The position numbers and the translations under genes were made by a program. This document shows positions 1-8,345 of a stretch of DNA of 45,670 nucleotides, piece after piece. The notes beneath the pieces are model-generated. The model was not told where the DNA came from. It was given only the letters and a program-made list of their open reading frames with translations, and searched no databases. This DNA is from Arminella tubonensis (GTDB lineage Bacteria; Pseudomonadota; Alphaproteobacteria; Rhizobiales; Rhizobiaceae): NCBI RefSeq assembly GCF_003240585.1, contig NZ_PCDP01000050.1, positions 1-45,670 on the forward strand, read 5' to 3'. Every line of letters starts with the position of its first letter. Within the stretch, counting starts at the first letter, position 1.

Positions 1-200
1 CTATACCCAGCTTTCTCGATCCGCTCTTTGGCCTGCGCTTCTGTAAAGCTGTTGTGGCCAGCGACGGGTGCTGTCGGGTTCTTCGTGTCGGGGGTCGCGA
101 CGGCCGGGGTGTCGGGGTTGGTCGTCGACGTGGATGTCTGCGCGGCAGCCGCAAGGGTTGACGCTCCGAGGAGCGCGGCGGCAAATATCATTGTTTTCAT
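1..200 (-). CDS. small exported protein, C-terminus outside the window
   Basis: The reading frame runs from an ATG at 200 leftwards off the window edge, so only about the first 66 residues are visible. It starts with a typical signal peptide (MKTMIFAAALLGASTLAAAA) followed by a Thr/Pro/Asn-rich linker and the motif NSFTEAQAKERIEKAGY. That motif matches a family of short rhizobial periplasmic proteins of unknown role that I recognise by style only. A good ribosome-binding site (AGAGGAAA) lies just upstream of the ATG. The function is unknown; export to the periplasm is inferred from the signal peptide. Confidence 0.7.
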   Translation of the reverse strand, partial: MKTMIFAAALLGASTLAAAAQTSTSTTNPDTPAVATPDTKNPTAPVAGHNSFTEAQAKERIEKAGY

Positions 201-445
201 TGTGTTTCCTCTGTTGATGGACCGTCTAAACGGGCCCGTGAGCCTACAACCCAGACGTCGGTGTTTGGTTCCGTTCAAGTCGCGTGGAACCATTTGTGAC
301 GGGCCAAGTTGAGGGGCATCGCAACAGACGCGAGAGGTCGCCTGACGGGAGACTTGGCCAATAGCCCGGTTGTCGAATCATCATCGTTGCCTGTCTTCGA
401 CCTGACGTCGGAGCACAGGTCCAGTCCAAGGAAAGAGAGTTTCAG

Positions 446-871
446 ATGCAATTGGTTGGCACGCAGATACATGAAGAGGTCGGAGAAACGCCGGGATTTA
501 CGGTCGAGTTTCAGGGCGAGGGTGGCGAAGCCGTCTCAGTGAAGCTCCGCGCCGGCGACGGTCTCAATACTCAGAACGCTGTCGAGAAGGCGGGGGCCGT
601 TATGATCCAGCTTGCTCGCTTTGAGATCGGGACAGAGCAATCCGAATATGCCGACGAATACGAGGCGCAAAGCAACGGGGACTTTGATGACGCACCCGTC
701 GTGGAATCGCCTGCCGATATTTCGTTGCTCCAAGCTGAGCGCGACACCAGGGAAAGTACGGCGGAAGAAAAACTCGAAGAAGGACTAAAGGCATCGTTTC
801 CGGCAAGCGATCCCGTATCCGTCACAGTCAGTTCGATTCCAACCGGCCGTACCGATGTCGATCGAACATAA
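446..871 (+). CDS. conserved hypothetical acidic protein
   Basis: A 141-residue, acidic, soluble protein with no signal peptide or membrane segment. The C-terminal part carries the motif LEEGLKASFPASDPVSVT (about residues 111-128), a short signature shared by many small uncharacterised rhizobial proteins. The N-terminal half (MQLVGTQIHEEVGETPGFTV) suggests a small beta-rich domain. The start at 446 follows a purine-rich stretch (AAGGAAAGAGAG). It is followed by another small gene on the same strand at 945. No function can be assigned. Confidence 0.6.
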   Translation: MQLVGTQIHEEVGETPGFTVEFQGEGGEAVSVKLRAGDGLNTQNAVEKAGAVMIQLARFEIGTEQSEYADEYEAQSNGDFDDAPVVESPADISLLQAERDTRESTAEEKLEEGLKASFPASDPVSVTVSSIPTGRTDVDRT

Positions 872-944
872 TCCCTGAGGCGACTGCGGAACATCGGACA
901 TCGGCAGCGATTTGGTTTCTACCGGAGCCATAGGAGCAAAGTCG

Positions 945-1157
945 ATGGAAGAAAACACTGCGAAAGCCCTCGCAGAGGCATATCTGTGTTTGGGCGGCAA
1001 ACGCCAACTCGTTATGGACGACAACGACCTCACCACACGCACTTGGGATAAAGATACCTCCGAGGCCGAAGCATTTTGGACGCAAAACATCCATTCGCTT
1101 CCGGATGCGCGTCGACGGGAAGTACTGTCCTACCTTCCGTCTATAAACGCGATCTAA
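945..1157 (+). CDS. small hypothetical protein
   Basis: A 70-residue soluble protein. I chose the ATG at 945 over an upstream TTG at 912 because a ribosome-binding site (TAGGAGCAAAG) sits directly before it. The sequence is helical and charged, with a C-terminal SLPDARRREVLSYLPSINAI that gives no family match. It lies 73 bp after the preceding small gene on the same strand and could share its transcript. Confidence 0.5.
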   Translation: MEENTAKALAEAYLCLGGKRQLVMDDNDLTTRTWDKDTSEAEAFWTQNIHSLPDARRREVLSYLPSINAI

Positions 1158-1467
1158 CAAGCGGTTGAGCACCGCGTCACGCGTCAGGCAACGCAGAAGA
1201 AAAGTCACCCGCACTATATCAGGGCGGCTCGAGAATTCCTCATACGGAAGCTTCGCTAACCGCAGCCTGTGTCACCGGCTTGGCCAGTGCCCGCATCGCT
1301 CTGATCTGGTATTGTCGATGGCTTTCTCTTTGCGGAAACGGGACAGCATCGGCGACATCAACGAGCGCATCAAGCAGTCGGAGACGACGATCCGGGCGAT
1401 GACCAGGGCCAATGCCGAGAGCGATGCTCGAGCCGGCTTCTCTAGGCGATATGCGTCTATCTATTCG
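1158..1467. other. intergenic stretch with a weak open frame and the start of a dispersed repeat
   Basis: No convincing gene. A short frame from an ATG at 1318 to 1500 (about 60 codons, helical, rich in Arg and Glu) has no clear ribosome-binding site and reads antisense into the end of the DUF4143 gene, so I do not call it. Bases from about 1421 onward belong to a repeat that recurs at 29542-29618. Confidence 0.4.
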
Positions 1468-1497
1468 CTAAGTAAGGTCAACCAGAGCTTTGCCTAT
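1421..1497. repeat. dispersed repeat copy 1 (3' end of DUF4143 gene plus flank)
   Basis: This stretch is about 84% identical by eye to 29542-29618. It contains the last codons and stop of the DUF4143 ATPase gene on the minus strand and about 40 bp beyond it. The other copy is a fragment with no gene body attached. Confidence 0.75.
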
Positions 1498-2634
1498 TGA
1501 GGCTAGGGGCATTGCTTCCACATCGTGCTTCAGGGGGAAAGCGTCCTGCCCAGGGTAAACGACGATGCGTCGCGCCGGGTCGAGATCTTCGCATGCGAGA
1601 TAGAAGCCTTTCTCGAGTTTCGGTGTCAGGCTCCGCTTGATTTCGATAGCCCAAGGGCGCTCGCCCGGGGGCGTTAGAAGAAGGTCGATCTCCGCACCAG
1701 CCGACGTCCGATAAAAATTGCTCTGAGTTCCGGGCGGCGCTGCTGCAATCAACGTCTCGATCACGAGCCCTTCCCAGCTTGCTCCGGCGACTGGGTGTCC
1801 GAGCAGGTCCTCCTGAGTGGTCAGTCCCAAAAGGGTGTGGGTGATGCCGCTATCGCGAACATAGACCCGCGGTGATTTGACCAGGCGTTTGCCAACGTTC
1901 GCGTGCCAAGGCTCAAGGCGTCGCACGAGGAGTAGATCAACCAGGAGATCGAGATAGGAGGCGACCGTCTTGCCATCGACGCCGAGCGAACGCGCAAATT
2001 CTGCGGCATTCAGAAGTCCGGATTGGCGATGTGCGAGCATAATCCAGAAGCGCCGCAATGTCTCGGCAGGAATACGAGGACCAAGCACGGGAATATCTCG
2101 TTCCAGATAGGTTCGTATGAAGTCCTGCCGCCAGCGCTGGCTTGCACGATCATTTACCGCAAGGAAACTATCCGGGAAGCCGCCTCGCACCCATAGCTTA
2201 TCCAGATCATCAACTGGTGCTTCCAGGCCGTCGATCGGACCCATTTCAAGGTAGGCGATGCGACCGGCCAGCGTCTCACCCGACTGTTTCAATAGATCGA
2301 TGGATGCGGACCCGAGCAGCAGGAAATGGCCAGCCTTCCTCCCATTTCGCCGACCCCGATCGATAAGCCCACGCAAATTCTGAAAAAGATTTGGTAGCCG
2401 GTGAACCTCATCCAGGATAACGAGCTTGTCGCTATGCTGGCTGAGATATAGTTCCGGCTCGGTGAGTTTGGCGCGGTCGGCATCCGATTCCAGGTCGAGA
2501 TAGATTGATGGGCGCTGTTCGGCTATAGCTTGTGCTAGCGTCGTCTTGCCGACCTGACGCGGGCCAATGAGCGCAACGGCGGGACTCGAATCGATCAACT
2601 CAGTCAGTTTTATAGATATTCGACGTTCAATCAT
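1468..2634 (-). CDS. AAA-type ATPase with DUF4143 domain
   Basis: A 388-residue ATPase of the ATP-binding/DUF4143 family. Walker A is GPRQVGKTT at residues 24-32, Walker B is LVILDE at 71-76, and a sensor-like LLGSAS follows. The C-terminal half holds a winged-helix-like segment and the pattern E315-x-D317 ... E331-x-K333, which resembles a PD-(D/E)XK nuclease fold core. Length matches the family. Members are often found alone in islands and are suspected defence or toxin-like proteins, but their role is unproven. The ATG at 2634 lies inside a perfect inverted repeat that probably controls it. The gene stands alone between plus-strand neighbours. A fragment of a second copy survives at 29588-29625. 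Confidence 0.88.
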   Translation of the reverse strand: MIERRISIKLTELIDSSPAVALIGPRQVGKTTLAQAIAEQRPSIYLDLESDADRAKLTEPELYLSQHSDKLVILDEVHRLPNLFQNLRGLIDRGRRNGRKAGHFLLLGSASIDLLKQSGETLAGRIAYLEMGPIDGLEAPVDDLDKLWVRGGFPDSFLAVNDRASQRWRQDFIRTYLERDIPVLGPRIPAETLRRFWIMLAHRQSGLLNAAEFARSLGVDGKTVASYLDLLVDLLLVRRLEPWHANVGKRLVKSPRVYVRDSGITHTLLGLTTQEDLLGHPVAGASWEGLVIETLIAAAPPGTQSNFYRTSAGAEIDLLLTPPGERPWAIEIKRSLTPKLEKGFYLACEDLDPARRIVVYPGQDAFPLKHDVEAMPLASIGKALVDLT

Positions 2635-2676
2635 CCTTGCATTTATGGAGTATAATTCCGCAATTGCAAGGATGAT
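2630..2676. promoter_or_regulatory. inverted repeat over the DUF4143 start (candidate operator)
   Basis: ATCATCCTTGCA (2630-2641) and TGCAAGGATGAT (2665-2676) form a perfect 12-bp inverted repeat with a 23-bp spacer. The left arm includes the start codon and ribosome-binding site of the ATPase gene, and the spacer holds a TATAAT-like box. The placement fits autoregulation by repressor binding or an mRNA hairpin hiding the start. Confidence 0.5.
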
Positions 2677-2775
2677 ATGCTGCTACCCGGCTGCATTAGC
2701 TGGCGTCGCGGGGCGTTCACATTGCCGTGCGCCTAACGGCTCGCCGCGAACGCGTCAGCGGTACATGGCTTGTGA

Positions 2776-2916
2776 TCTTTCTCTATCGGGGTCGCGGGAT
2801 CCCCAGAAGGAGGGTCAATTGGAACGCTTGTCACGCGGGCCGACGCCGCGCTCATGCAGGCGAAAGCCGAGGGTCGCAACAGGACGCTTTCCTCAAGCAA
2901 GATCAAGAAGGCATAG
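2776..2916 (+). pseudogene. C-terminal fragment of a GGDEF (diguanylate cyclase) protein
   Basis: An open frame without its own start reads SFSIGVAGSPEGG, then TRADAALMQAKAEGRNRT, and stops at 2914-2916. SIGVA and ADAALxxAKxxGRN are the last two conserved blocks of GGDEF domains. A TGA lies directly upstream in the same frame and the active-site GGDEF block is absent, so this is a decayed 3' remnant. It is not the same sequence as the intact cyclase at 5290-6036. Confidence 0.75.
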
Positions 2917-3339
2917 GCAGACGAATTCTGTCCTATTATCCATGCAAAAGCGGGCGTGGTACTCCGCGCCATGCGGCCCGAGACGGCCGATCCCCGAATA
3001 GTTATGATCGAACCCAGTCACTGGACTCTGCTGCGGGCTTTTATAACGCGATTGCCTGCCCATCGGCGCCACAGCCGCGACGCAGAGCTATGTCGTCGAG
3101 TTGACAGTGGCTTCAAGCTCCTCATGACCGCTTCGAAGTTGGGCGAGGTGGCGAAAATCATCGCTGACATCCTGATGATGAGCGATCGCTTAAAGATGCG
3201 ATCGAGCGGCTTTCGAACCGTCGAGACTGCCAAGGACTATCTACCCTCAAAATAATATTGTGCAGCGCAGCAACCTTATTGGCTCGTGACCGTTCGGTCT
3301 CATCATCGCCATTCTGGCCGTGTAAGTACAGGAGGCTGC
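2917..3339. other. gene-poor stretch
   Basis: No supported gene. A GTG-started frame at 2956-3255 (99 codons) has no ribosome-binding site and no recognisable motif. The stretch is probably further remnant DNA behind the GGDEF fragment plus the leader of the esterase gene. Confidence 0.4.
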
Positions 3340-4419
3340 ATGCGATCCCTATCTGACACCCTGGAACGGCTTGCCCGCTTCAAGAAACTCGGAGCCATGG
3401 ACATTCCGTCGTCCCGTTTGGTGCCGTTTGAGCCGCCCACGACAAATCCGGGAAACCTATCAGCTAAAATCTATGTGCCAGCAGGTGTCGCCGAGCATCC
3501 GGCTCTCGTCGTTATCCTGCACGGCTGCATGCAGAGCGCGGGTGGGTATGACGACAGTGCGGGATGGTCGCGCCTTGCTGATACCTATGGGTTTTTGGTG
3601 CTCTATCCTGAGCAGAAGCGAGAAAATAACGCGAACCTGTGCTTCAACTGGTTCGTGCCAGACGACATCATGCGCGAAAGCGGCGAGGCTCACTCTATCC
3701 GTCAATTCGTTGAGGCGGCGGCGGTCAATTACAACGTCGATCGCAAACGGATTTTTGTCACCGGGCTTTCTGCTGGAGGCGCAATGGCAAACGTCATGCT
3801 CGCAACTTATCCTGACGTCTTTGCGGGAGGAGCTATTATTGCCGGGTTGCCCTATGGCGTTGCCTCATCGGTCCCCGAAGCCTTCGATAGGATGCGCGGT
3901 CATGGCTTACCCGATCCGGATCGCTTGAGGCTGTTGTTGCGGGCCGCAGCGCCAGCTTTCTCCAATCCACCGACAATTTCTGTCTGGCATGGCACCGATG
4001 ACCGGACAGTCTCCAACCTGAATGCCGTTGCTCTGGTTGAGCAATGGCGAGGTGTTCTTGGCCTCGAAAAAGCGCCGACGACCCAAGCAACGGTGGGTAA
4101 GGACAAGGCGGCTGTTTGGATGGATCGTTTTGGCCAAGCTTTGCTGTCCTATCACTCGATTTCCGGGATGGGACACGGCACGCCTCTCGATGCTTCGAAC
4201 GGGGATGAGAAGCCGTCGCCTTTTATGCTTGATATCGGCATCTCCTCGACCCGGCAGATCGGCTATGAATGGGGTTTGACCCCATCTTTCGATCGGCGTG
4301 AAGTCCCTCTCGCCGCAACTAATCGCGCGGGGCCGGAGACGCCAAATCTTGGTCATTTGAATTCCGACATTCAAAACACAATCGAAAGCGCACTACGGTC
4401 CGCCGGCCTAATGAAGTAA
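3340..4419 (+). CDS. PHB depolymerase-family esterase
   Basis: A 359-residue alpha/beta-hydrolase of the polyhydroxybutyrate-depolymerase esterase family (esterase_phb type). The oxyanion block HGCMQ is at residues 61-65, the nucleophile lies in GLSAGGAM (Ser144), the acid is probably Asp221 in HGTDDRTV, and the base is His279 in GMGHG. I chose the ATG at 3340 because ACAGGAGG precedes it; an in-frame upstream GTG at 3286 lacks such a site. No clear signal peptide is visible, so it may act on intracellular polyester or on short-chain esters. The gene stands alone. The substrate is inferred from the family only. Confidence 0.88.
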   Translation: MRSLSDTLERLARFKKLGAMDIPSSRLVPFEPPTTNPGNLSAKIYVPAGVAEHPALVVILHGCMQSAGGYDDSAGWSRLADTYGFLVLYPEQKRENNANLCFNWFVPDDIMRESGEAHSIRQFVEAAAVNYNVDRKRIFVTGLSAGGAMANVMLATYPDVFAGGAIIAGLPYGVASSVPEAFDRMRGHGLPDPDRLRLLLRAAAPAFSNPPTISVWHGTDDRTVSNLNAVALVEQWRGVLGLEKAPTTQATVGKDKAAVWMDRFGQALLSYHSISGMGHGTPLDASNGDEKPSPFMLDIGISSTRQIGYEWGLTPSFDRREVPLAATNRAGPETPNLGHLNSDIQNTIESALRSAGLMK

Positions 4420-4477
4420 ATCGTCTATCGCAAGGTATGCAACAAAGAATTTGACGAAGTATTCGATCGAGTGAGTT

Positions 4478-4834
4478 TTGATTTCAGAATTAATTAGAGA
4501 TGTGAATAACGCCGTCTTTGATCCAACAAAGTCGGAACGGAATGCTTATTTGACCTTGGTCGGTCGCGCTGCCTATGAAGTTTACGCTCTGTTCGAGATT
4601 GAGGGACGTGATCGGATCGACGACGGACGGGCTCCGCTTTTGGACGCTTCAAAACGGCTAGACGCGCGGTCGTCGGAGGTGTCCCGTCTACCCGACCAAG
4701 ACCTCGGAGAACTCGAAGTTGCCTTCGTCCTGAACGCGTTGAGAGTGAAATTCAATCGGTGGGGTGAGGCGCCGCGCGGCGTGCTCAGAGCAGCCTTGTT
4801 TCAATGGAAGCCGCACCCAGGGATCGGTGTATGA
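4478..4834 (+). CDS. hypothetical protein
   Basis: A 118-residue frame with a TTG start and no strong ribosome-binding site. The translation is balanced and helical (for example YLTLVGRAAYEVYALFEIEG) and lacks signal peptide and membrane segments. It matches no family I recognise. It follows the esterase gene by 58 bp on the same strand. Composition suggests real coding, but the weak start leaves doubt. Confidence 0.4.
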   Translation: MISELIRDVNNAVFDPTKSERNAYLTLVGRAAYEVYALFEIEGRDRIDDGRAPLLDASKRLDARSSEVSRLPDQDLGELEVAFVLNALRVKFNRWGEAPRGVLRAALFQWKPHPGIGV

Positions 4835-5289
4835 TGGCCCCACACCATCGGAGCAGGGCCGATTAGACGCCTGGTTGGCGATACCGGTCACGCTCCTGAG
4901 CGACCTGACCAGCATCGTAAGGATCAAGGGTGCCCTTGAACTTCATCCAGCCTGCGGCGCAAGCGCTGCGGCGTGCGCCCGGAAGTTAGAGCGCTTGAGG
5001 ATTGCTTCGGCTTGGCGCACCGGCCTAAACTCCGCTGGGCGCCAGACTTAAATCAACGGTTTCGAGGAGGCTACTATCGACAAACCCTCCGCCGCCGCCT
5101 TTCCGATACGATCCGGACCGAGTTGGTTGACCTCGGTTCAATTGGCGCTGCAAATTTAAGACTCGCTTAAAAGGTGCTGCGCTATGTCTTTGGTGACGCA
5201 ATGGCAGCCCGCGCGACCACGAGGGTAGGGAAATTTCAGCACAGGTTCCCGAATGACTGGATGAACTGCATGCAAAACTGGTCGCCGTC
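4835..5289. other. gene-free stretch
   Basis: Several short frames occur on both strands, but none has a good start, a long run or a recognisable motif. A purine-rich TTTCGAGGAGG near 5058 resembles a ribosome-binding site, but the frame after it is short. I see no gene here. Confidence 0.4.
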
Positions 5290-6036
5290 ATGAAAGTAGA
5301 CACCTCCCCAACGGGCTCATTCCGGGTCATCGCCGGAACCATTTCGATCACACTTATCTGTGTTGCGATTGCTGTATTCGTCGACTCCTTCAATTTCACC
5401 AACTTGACTGAAGACGCAATCCGAAGGTCGCTCTTGGTGGACATATTCTTGCCCACCTTTCTGGCCGGGCCTCTACTGTTTGTCCTGCTGCGCAAAGTCC
5501 AGCAGCTCGCGATCTCGCACCGCGAGCTGAGCATCATCGCCTCTACCGACAGCCTAACCGCCGTGCTGAATCGGGGCGCGTTTACGTTACTGGTGGAGAG
5601 CTATCTTGCGAGAGCCGAGGAGCATGCCGCGCTTCGATCAGGCTCCCTTCTCGTCATTGACGCAGACCATTTTAAAGAAATTAACGATAGTCTTGGCCAT
5701 CAGCAAGGCGACGAAGCGTTGAAAATCATTGCCGAAACCATCAAGCGCAGTCTCAGGCAGGCGGATATCGTCGGACGAATTGGCGGCGAAGAATTTGGGG
5801 TATTCCTCCCCGGAGCGGCGGCAGCCGAAGCGTCCGAGATTGCCGAGCGCATTCGGGACGTAATCTGCAAAACCGTATTTCCGTTGAAAAGCAATCTCTG
5901 TCGGCTTTCTGTTAGCGTAGGCGGCGTCAGTTTCAATCGCCAAGCATCATACGATGAGCTATTTTCCCGGGCGGACAGTTGCCTCTACGCCGCAAAAGAG
6001 AAGGGCAGGAACAGGGTCGACCTAGTTTACCTGTGA
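5290..6036 (+). CDS. membrane-anchored diguanylate cyclase (GGDEF)
   Basis: A 248-residue protein that makes cyclic di-GMP from two GTP. Two hydrophobic segments (about residues 11-31 and 51-68) anchor it in the inner membrane. The C-terminal GGDEF domain (about 85-245) carries the active site GGEEF at 165-169 and an inhibitory I-site RQAD at 156-159 with the usual five-residue spacing. The domain ends with RADSCLYAAKEKGRNR. All key residues are present, so it should be active and subject to product inhibition. No sensory domain is visible beyond the short membrane part. It is monocistronic in appearance. The start is an ATG; an obvious ribosome-binding site is lacking. Confidence 0.9.
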   Translation: MKVDTSPTGSFRVIAGTISITLICVAIAVFVDSFNFTNLTEDAIRRSLLVDIFLPTFLAGPLLFVLLRKVQQLAISHRELSIIASTDSLTAVLNRGAFTLLVESYLARAEEHAALRSGSLLVIDADHFKEINDSLGHQQGDEALKIIAETIKRSLRQADIVGRIGGEEFGVFLPGAAAAEASEIAERIRDVICKTVFPLKSNLCRLSVSVGGVSFNRQASYDELFSRADSCLYAAKEKGRNRVDLVYL

Positions 6037-6255
6037 GCGAGGGCCGCGGGGTCCCAATGAGCCAACTGAGGGAAATACCTTCCGGTTCGCGCCAAGCAGG
6101 GGCCGGCTCAAGGCCATTCCCACTACAACTAAACTTTCTGCGGTAATAAACGTTGCAAACAGGTGGATCAGTGGCAAGACCCGCTTTGGCCCCCGACAGG
6201 ATTATCAGCGGCGAAGCCAATCAACTTGTGAAGGCAATTGGGATGGTGAGGCAAT

Positions 6256-6720
6256 GTGGTGACCGATACGTCGAGACTCAGAAGAGCTAGCGGCCTGGCA
6301 CTTGTCCTTTTAACCTGCCTCGGAAGCTGGAGCGGTACTCGAGCGAAAGACGTTCGTAACGACGCACGCGTTCCGTTGCCACTCGTCCTCAAAGACTACG
6401 AAGCGTTCGTGCAGAAATTGGCGGATGAAGTGGACGGAAACGAAGCCGCGATGGCCACGAAACTCCGCTCGTTGGGATTTAGCTGCACTCCGGGCTCTAA
6501 ATCCGTTACATTCGAATGTGTGCGATTTGGCTGCCAGAAGCGGAGTATGGGACTTGGTTCTCTCCTCCAATGGACAGTGCTCAGGTCCGATGTGGGATCG
6601 GGGAAGGCCGTGTTTTCCGGTGCAGCAATCAACTATTTGTGGTGGGCTCGCTGCATTCCCGTGGATGACATCGAGCAAGCTCAGCAACGCTTCCTCTCCC
6701 GCCACGGACCAATCCAGTAA
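6256..6720 (+). CDS. exported hypothetical protein
   Basis: A 154-residue frame with a GTG start. Residues 8-30 form a signal peptide (basic RLRR, then a hydrophobic ALVLLTCLGSW stretch, cleavage probably near TRA). The mature part has a C-rich central section (FSCTPG, FECVRFGCQK) that may form disulphides in the periplasm. I recognise no family. Only weak translation signals precede the GTG. It is not obviously in an operon. Confidence 0.5.
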   Translation: MVTDTSRLRRASGLALVLLTCLGSWSGTRAKDVRNDARVPLPLVLKDYEAFVQKLADEVDGNEAAMATKLRSLGFSCTPGSKSVTFECVRFGCQKRSMGLGSLLQWTVLRSDVGSGKAVFSGAAINYLWWARCIPVDDIEQAQQRFLSRHGPIQ

Positions 6721-6993
6721 GATCGATGGGGACAATTGCCCCGTTGTTGCATAGTTTCCCACCTGCCGGCAGATGGAGCCGTTGCCTCTAAGGGCTTTCC
6801 ACGGCCCGAAAATCTGAATGTCCTCGCATCCCAATCCGTGCAAGGTTGGCGCCGTCAGGATGAGTTCTCCTCCGTCGGGGACCCGGAAATGACTATTGAC
6901 GAAACAACCTCTGCGGACATTCGGCATGTCGCCGCCGCGAGTAAGCCTTGCTCGAACTCGGCATCCTAGAATCTTCGACAGTGGGCTTACGAG

Positions 6994-7018
6994 AAGGCCC
7001 GGTTATCTGCCGGGCCTT
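6994..7018 (-). terminator. hairpin after His-rich exported protein gene 1
   Basis: AAGGCCCGG (6994-7002) pairs perfectly with CCGGGCCTT (7010-7018) around a 7-base loop. It lies 13 bp beyond the stop of the minus-strand gene at 7031-7282. The T-tract is weak, so termination is probable rather than certain. Confidence 0.7.
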
Positions 7019-7030
7019 TGTTGGAAACAG

Positions 7031-7282
7031 TTATCGGCAAACCCGTTCTTCCCGATAAACCTTATGACCATGATGCCATCCGGTATACCGCTTGGTGTAG
7101 CAGTCGCGATGGTGGCGATGATGGTCCCAATCGCGGCGGTCGTCGTAATGACGGCCATTATCATAGTGGCGATGGTAGTTCGAGCCGTTGTCGCCAATGA
7201 CAATCGTGGTTGCATTCGAGGGAAGGGCACTTGCGGCTAGTGATGCCAAGGCAATTGCTGACGCGATAAAGAACTTGTTCAT
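7031..7282 (-). CDS. His/Tyr-rich exported small protein, paralogue 1
   Basis: An 83-residue protein with a signal peptide (MNKFFIASAIALASLAASAL, cleavage near SNA) and a mature part packed with His, Tyr, Arg and Asp (HYDDRRDWDHHRHHRD), ending WHHGHKVYREERVCR. It is a rhizobial-type periplasmic protein of unknown role; the His clusters could bind metal, which is inference. A close paralogue follows at 7543-7740 with the same signal peptide, the same C-terminal block and a similar terminator. The ribosome-binding site (GGAGGAT) is good. Confidence 0.7.
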   Translation of the reverse strand: MNKFFIASAIALASLAASALPSNATTIVIGDNGSNYHRHYDNGRHYDDRRDWDHHRHHRDCYTKRYTGWHHGHKVYREERVCR

Positions 7283-7506
7283 GGGTATCCTCCAATGACC
7301 TTATGCTTTTTCAGAACGCCGTTATGAGCGTGGATCGAAGCTTAGTCTTGGGAAATGAACAAAGCCTGACGGGCTCGTTAATCCAGGCTTCATCCAGAAA
7401 AGGACGCAGCCGTTCGCCTTCGATAAAGGCGAGGTGAATTTCGTGGATGACCCCTGATGCAAAAGCCCCTGACTTGCGAAGGGTAAAGACCCAGACACCT
7501 CGCGAA
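7283..7506. other. duplicated promoter region of the His-rich protein genes
   Basis: No gene supported. Bases about 7310-7380 (AACGCCGTTATGAGCG, then AAATGAACAAAGCCTGACG) resemble 7768-7840 upstream of the second paralogue, showing that the regulatory region was duplicated along with the gene. A weak minus-strand frame here has no clear start. Confidence 0.4.
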
Positions 7507-7530
7507 AGGCCCGGCGGATTACCGGGCCCT
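7507..7530 (-). terminator. hairpin after His-rich exported protein gene 2
   Basis: GGCCCGG (7508-7514) pairs with CCGGGCC (7522-7528) about 15 bp beyond the stop of the minus-strand gene at 7543. Sequence and position mirror the hairpin at 6994-7018, as expected for a tandem duplication. Confidence 0.65.
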
Positions 7531-7542
7531 CCCTTGAAACGA

Positions 7543-7740
7543 CTATCGGCAAACGCGCTGTTCGGTGACAACCCTATGGCCGTGGTGCCAGCCGACTACC
7601 CTTTTTGTAAAGCAGTCATGATGACGGTGATGGTAGTTAGGGGCGCCGTTCGCGATGACTACCGTAGCGGCCTGAGATGGAAGGCTGGTTGCTGCCAGCG
7701 AAGCGAGCGCGATTGCGGAAGCGACAAAGAATTTGTTCAT
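7543..7740 (-). CDS. His-rich exported small protein, paralogue 2
   Basis: A 65-residue paralogue of the protein at 7031-7282. The signal peptide is nearly identical (MNKFFVASAIALASLAATSL) and the C-terminal block WHHGHRVVTEQRVCR is conserved, but the central Tyr/Asp/His repeat is shorter. Both conserved Cys residues (HDCFTKR and RVCR) are kept, so a disulphide in the mature protein is possible. It lies on the same strand as its paralogue, 260 bp away, with its own leader and hairpin, so the two are probably transcribed separately. Confidence 0.7.
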   Translation of the reverse strand: MNKFFVASAIALASLAATSLPSQAATVVIANGAPNYHHRHHDCFTKRVVGWHHGHRVVTEQRVCR

Positions 7741-7870
7741 GGATTCCTCGATTAGATGTGCATCTTTATAACGTCGTTAAGGACGCAGGTCGGAGAATAG
7801 TCGCTAAAAAATGAACGAAAGGTGACGTTCACGTTAATGTGAGCGCCAGCCCAAGACGCTATTTTTTGTC

Positions 7871-8230
7871 TTAGTGCCGCAAGTTTTTGTCTGGATAGAA
7901 CATGCGGTTACCTTGGCCATACGATCGGGCATTGCGGCGGTAGTCTGAACGATGCGACCAGCGCGATCGGTCGTAATGGCCGGGATCGCCGGTACGGGTA
8001 ATAATTTGGACGATAGCGTGGGTGATATCGATCACGGCTGCCGTAGACTGCCGGTCCGCCACCGTAGTATCCACCGCCATAGTAGGAAACGGGATCGTAG
8101 CCCGGATAATAGCCGCCGCCGTCCGCTGTATCCGCCATAGCCGTTTGGGGCCGCTTTCAACGTCGCAGCTCGTCAGAGACAAGCTGCTGAGACCGATGAA
8201 CGCTGCCACGGGCAATGATTTGATTAGCAT
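7871..8230 (-). pseudogene. lipoprotein gene with several frame breaks (Gly/Tyr-rich)
   Basis: The first frame gives a lipoprotein signal (MLIKSLPVAAFIGLSSLSL, lipobox LTSC) followed by DVESGPK. The expected Gly/Tyr-rich body is then found in a different frame (GGGYYPGYDPVSYYGGGYY at about 8060-8120, then RDRYHPRYRPNYYPYRR), and the tail returns to the first frame (DPGHYDRSRWSHRSDYRRN ... FYPDKNLRH). At least two indels are needed to join them. The uninterrupted first frame is 119 codons but its middle is Ile/Thr-rich and unlike the family. It is either a decayed gene or affected by sequence errors in a repetitive GC-rich tract. Confidence 0.55.
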
Positions 8231-8345
8231 GGGCTGCCGGCAACTGAGAGGTGCGCCCCACCCAGATCAGGCGGTCAGAGTGGTATCTGCCGCGGTGATG
8301 GGAGATGGCAGGCGCCCCAGAGGGCTTCGCCGCGGCGAGCGCGTT

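Noticed and set aside
2956..3255. A 99-codon GTG-started frame before the esterase gene
   Set aside because: It has no ribosome-binding site, no family match and irregular composition.
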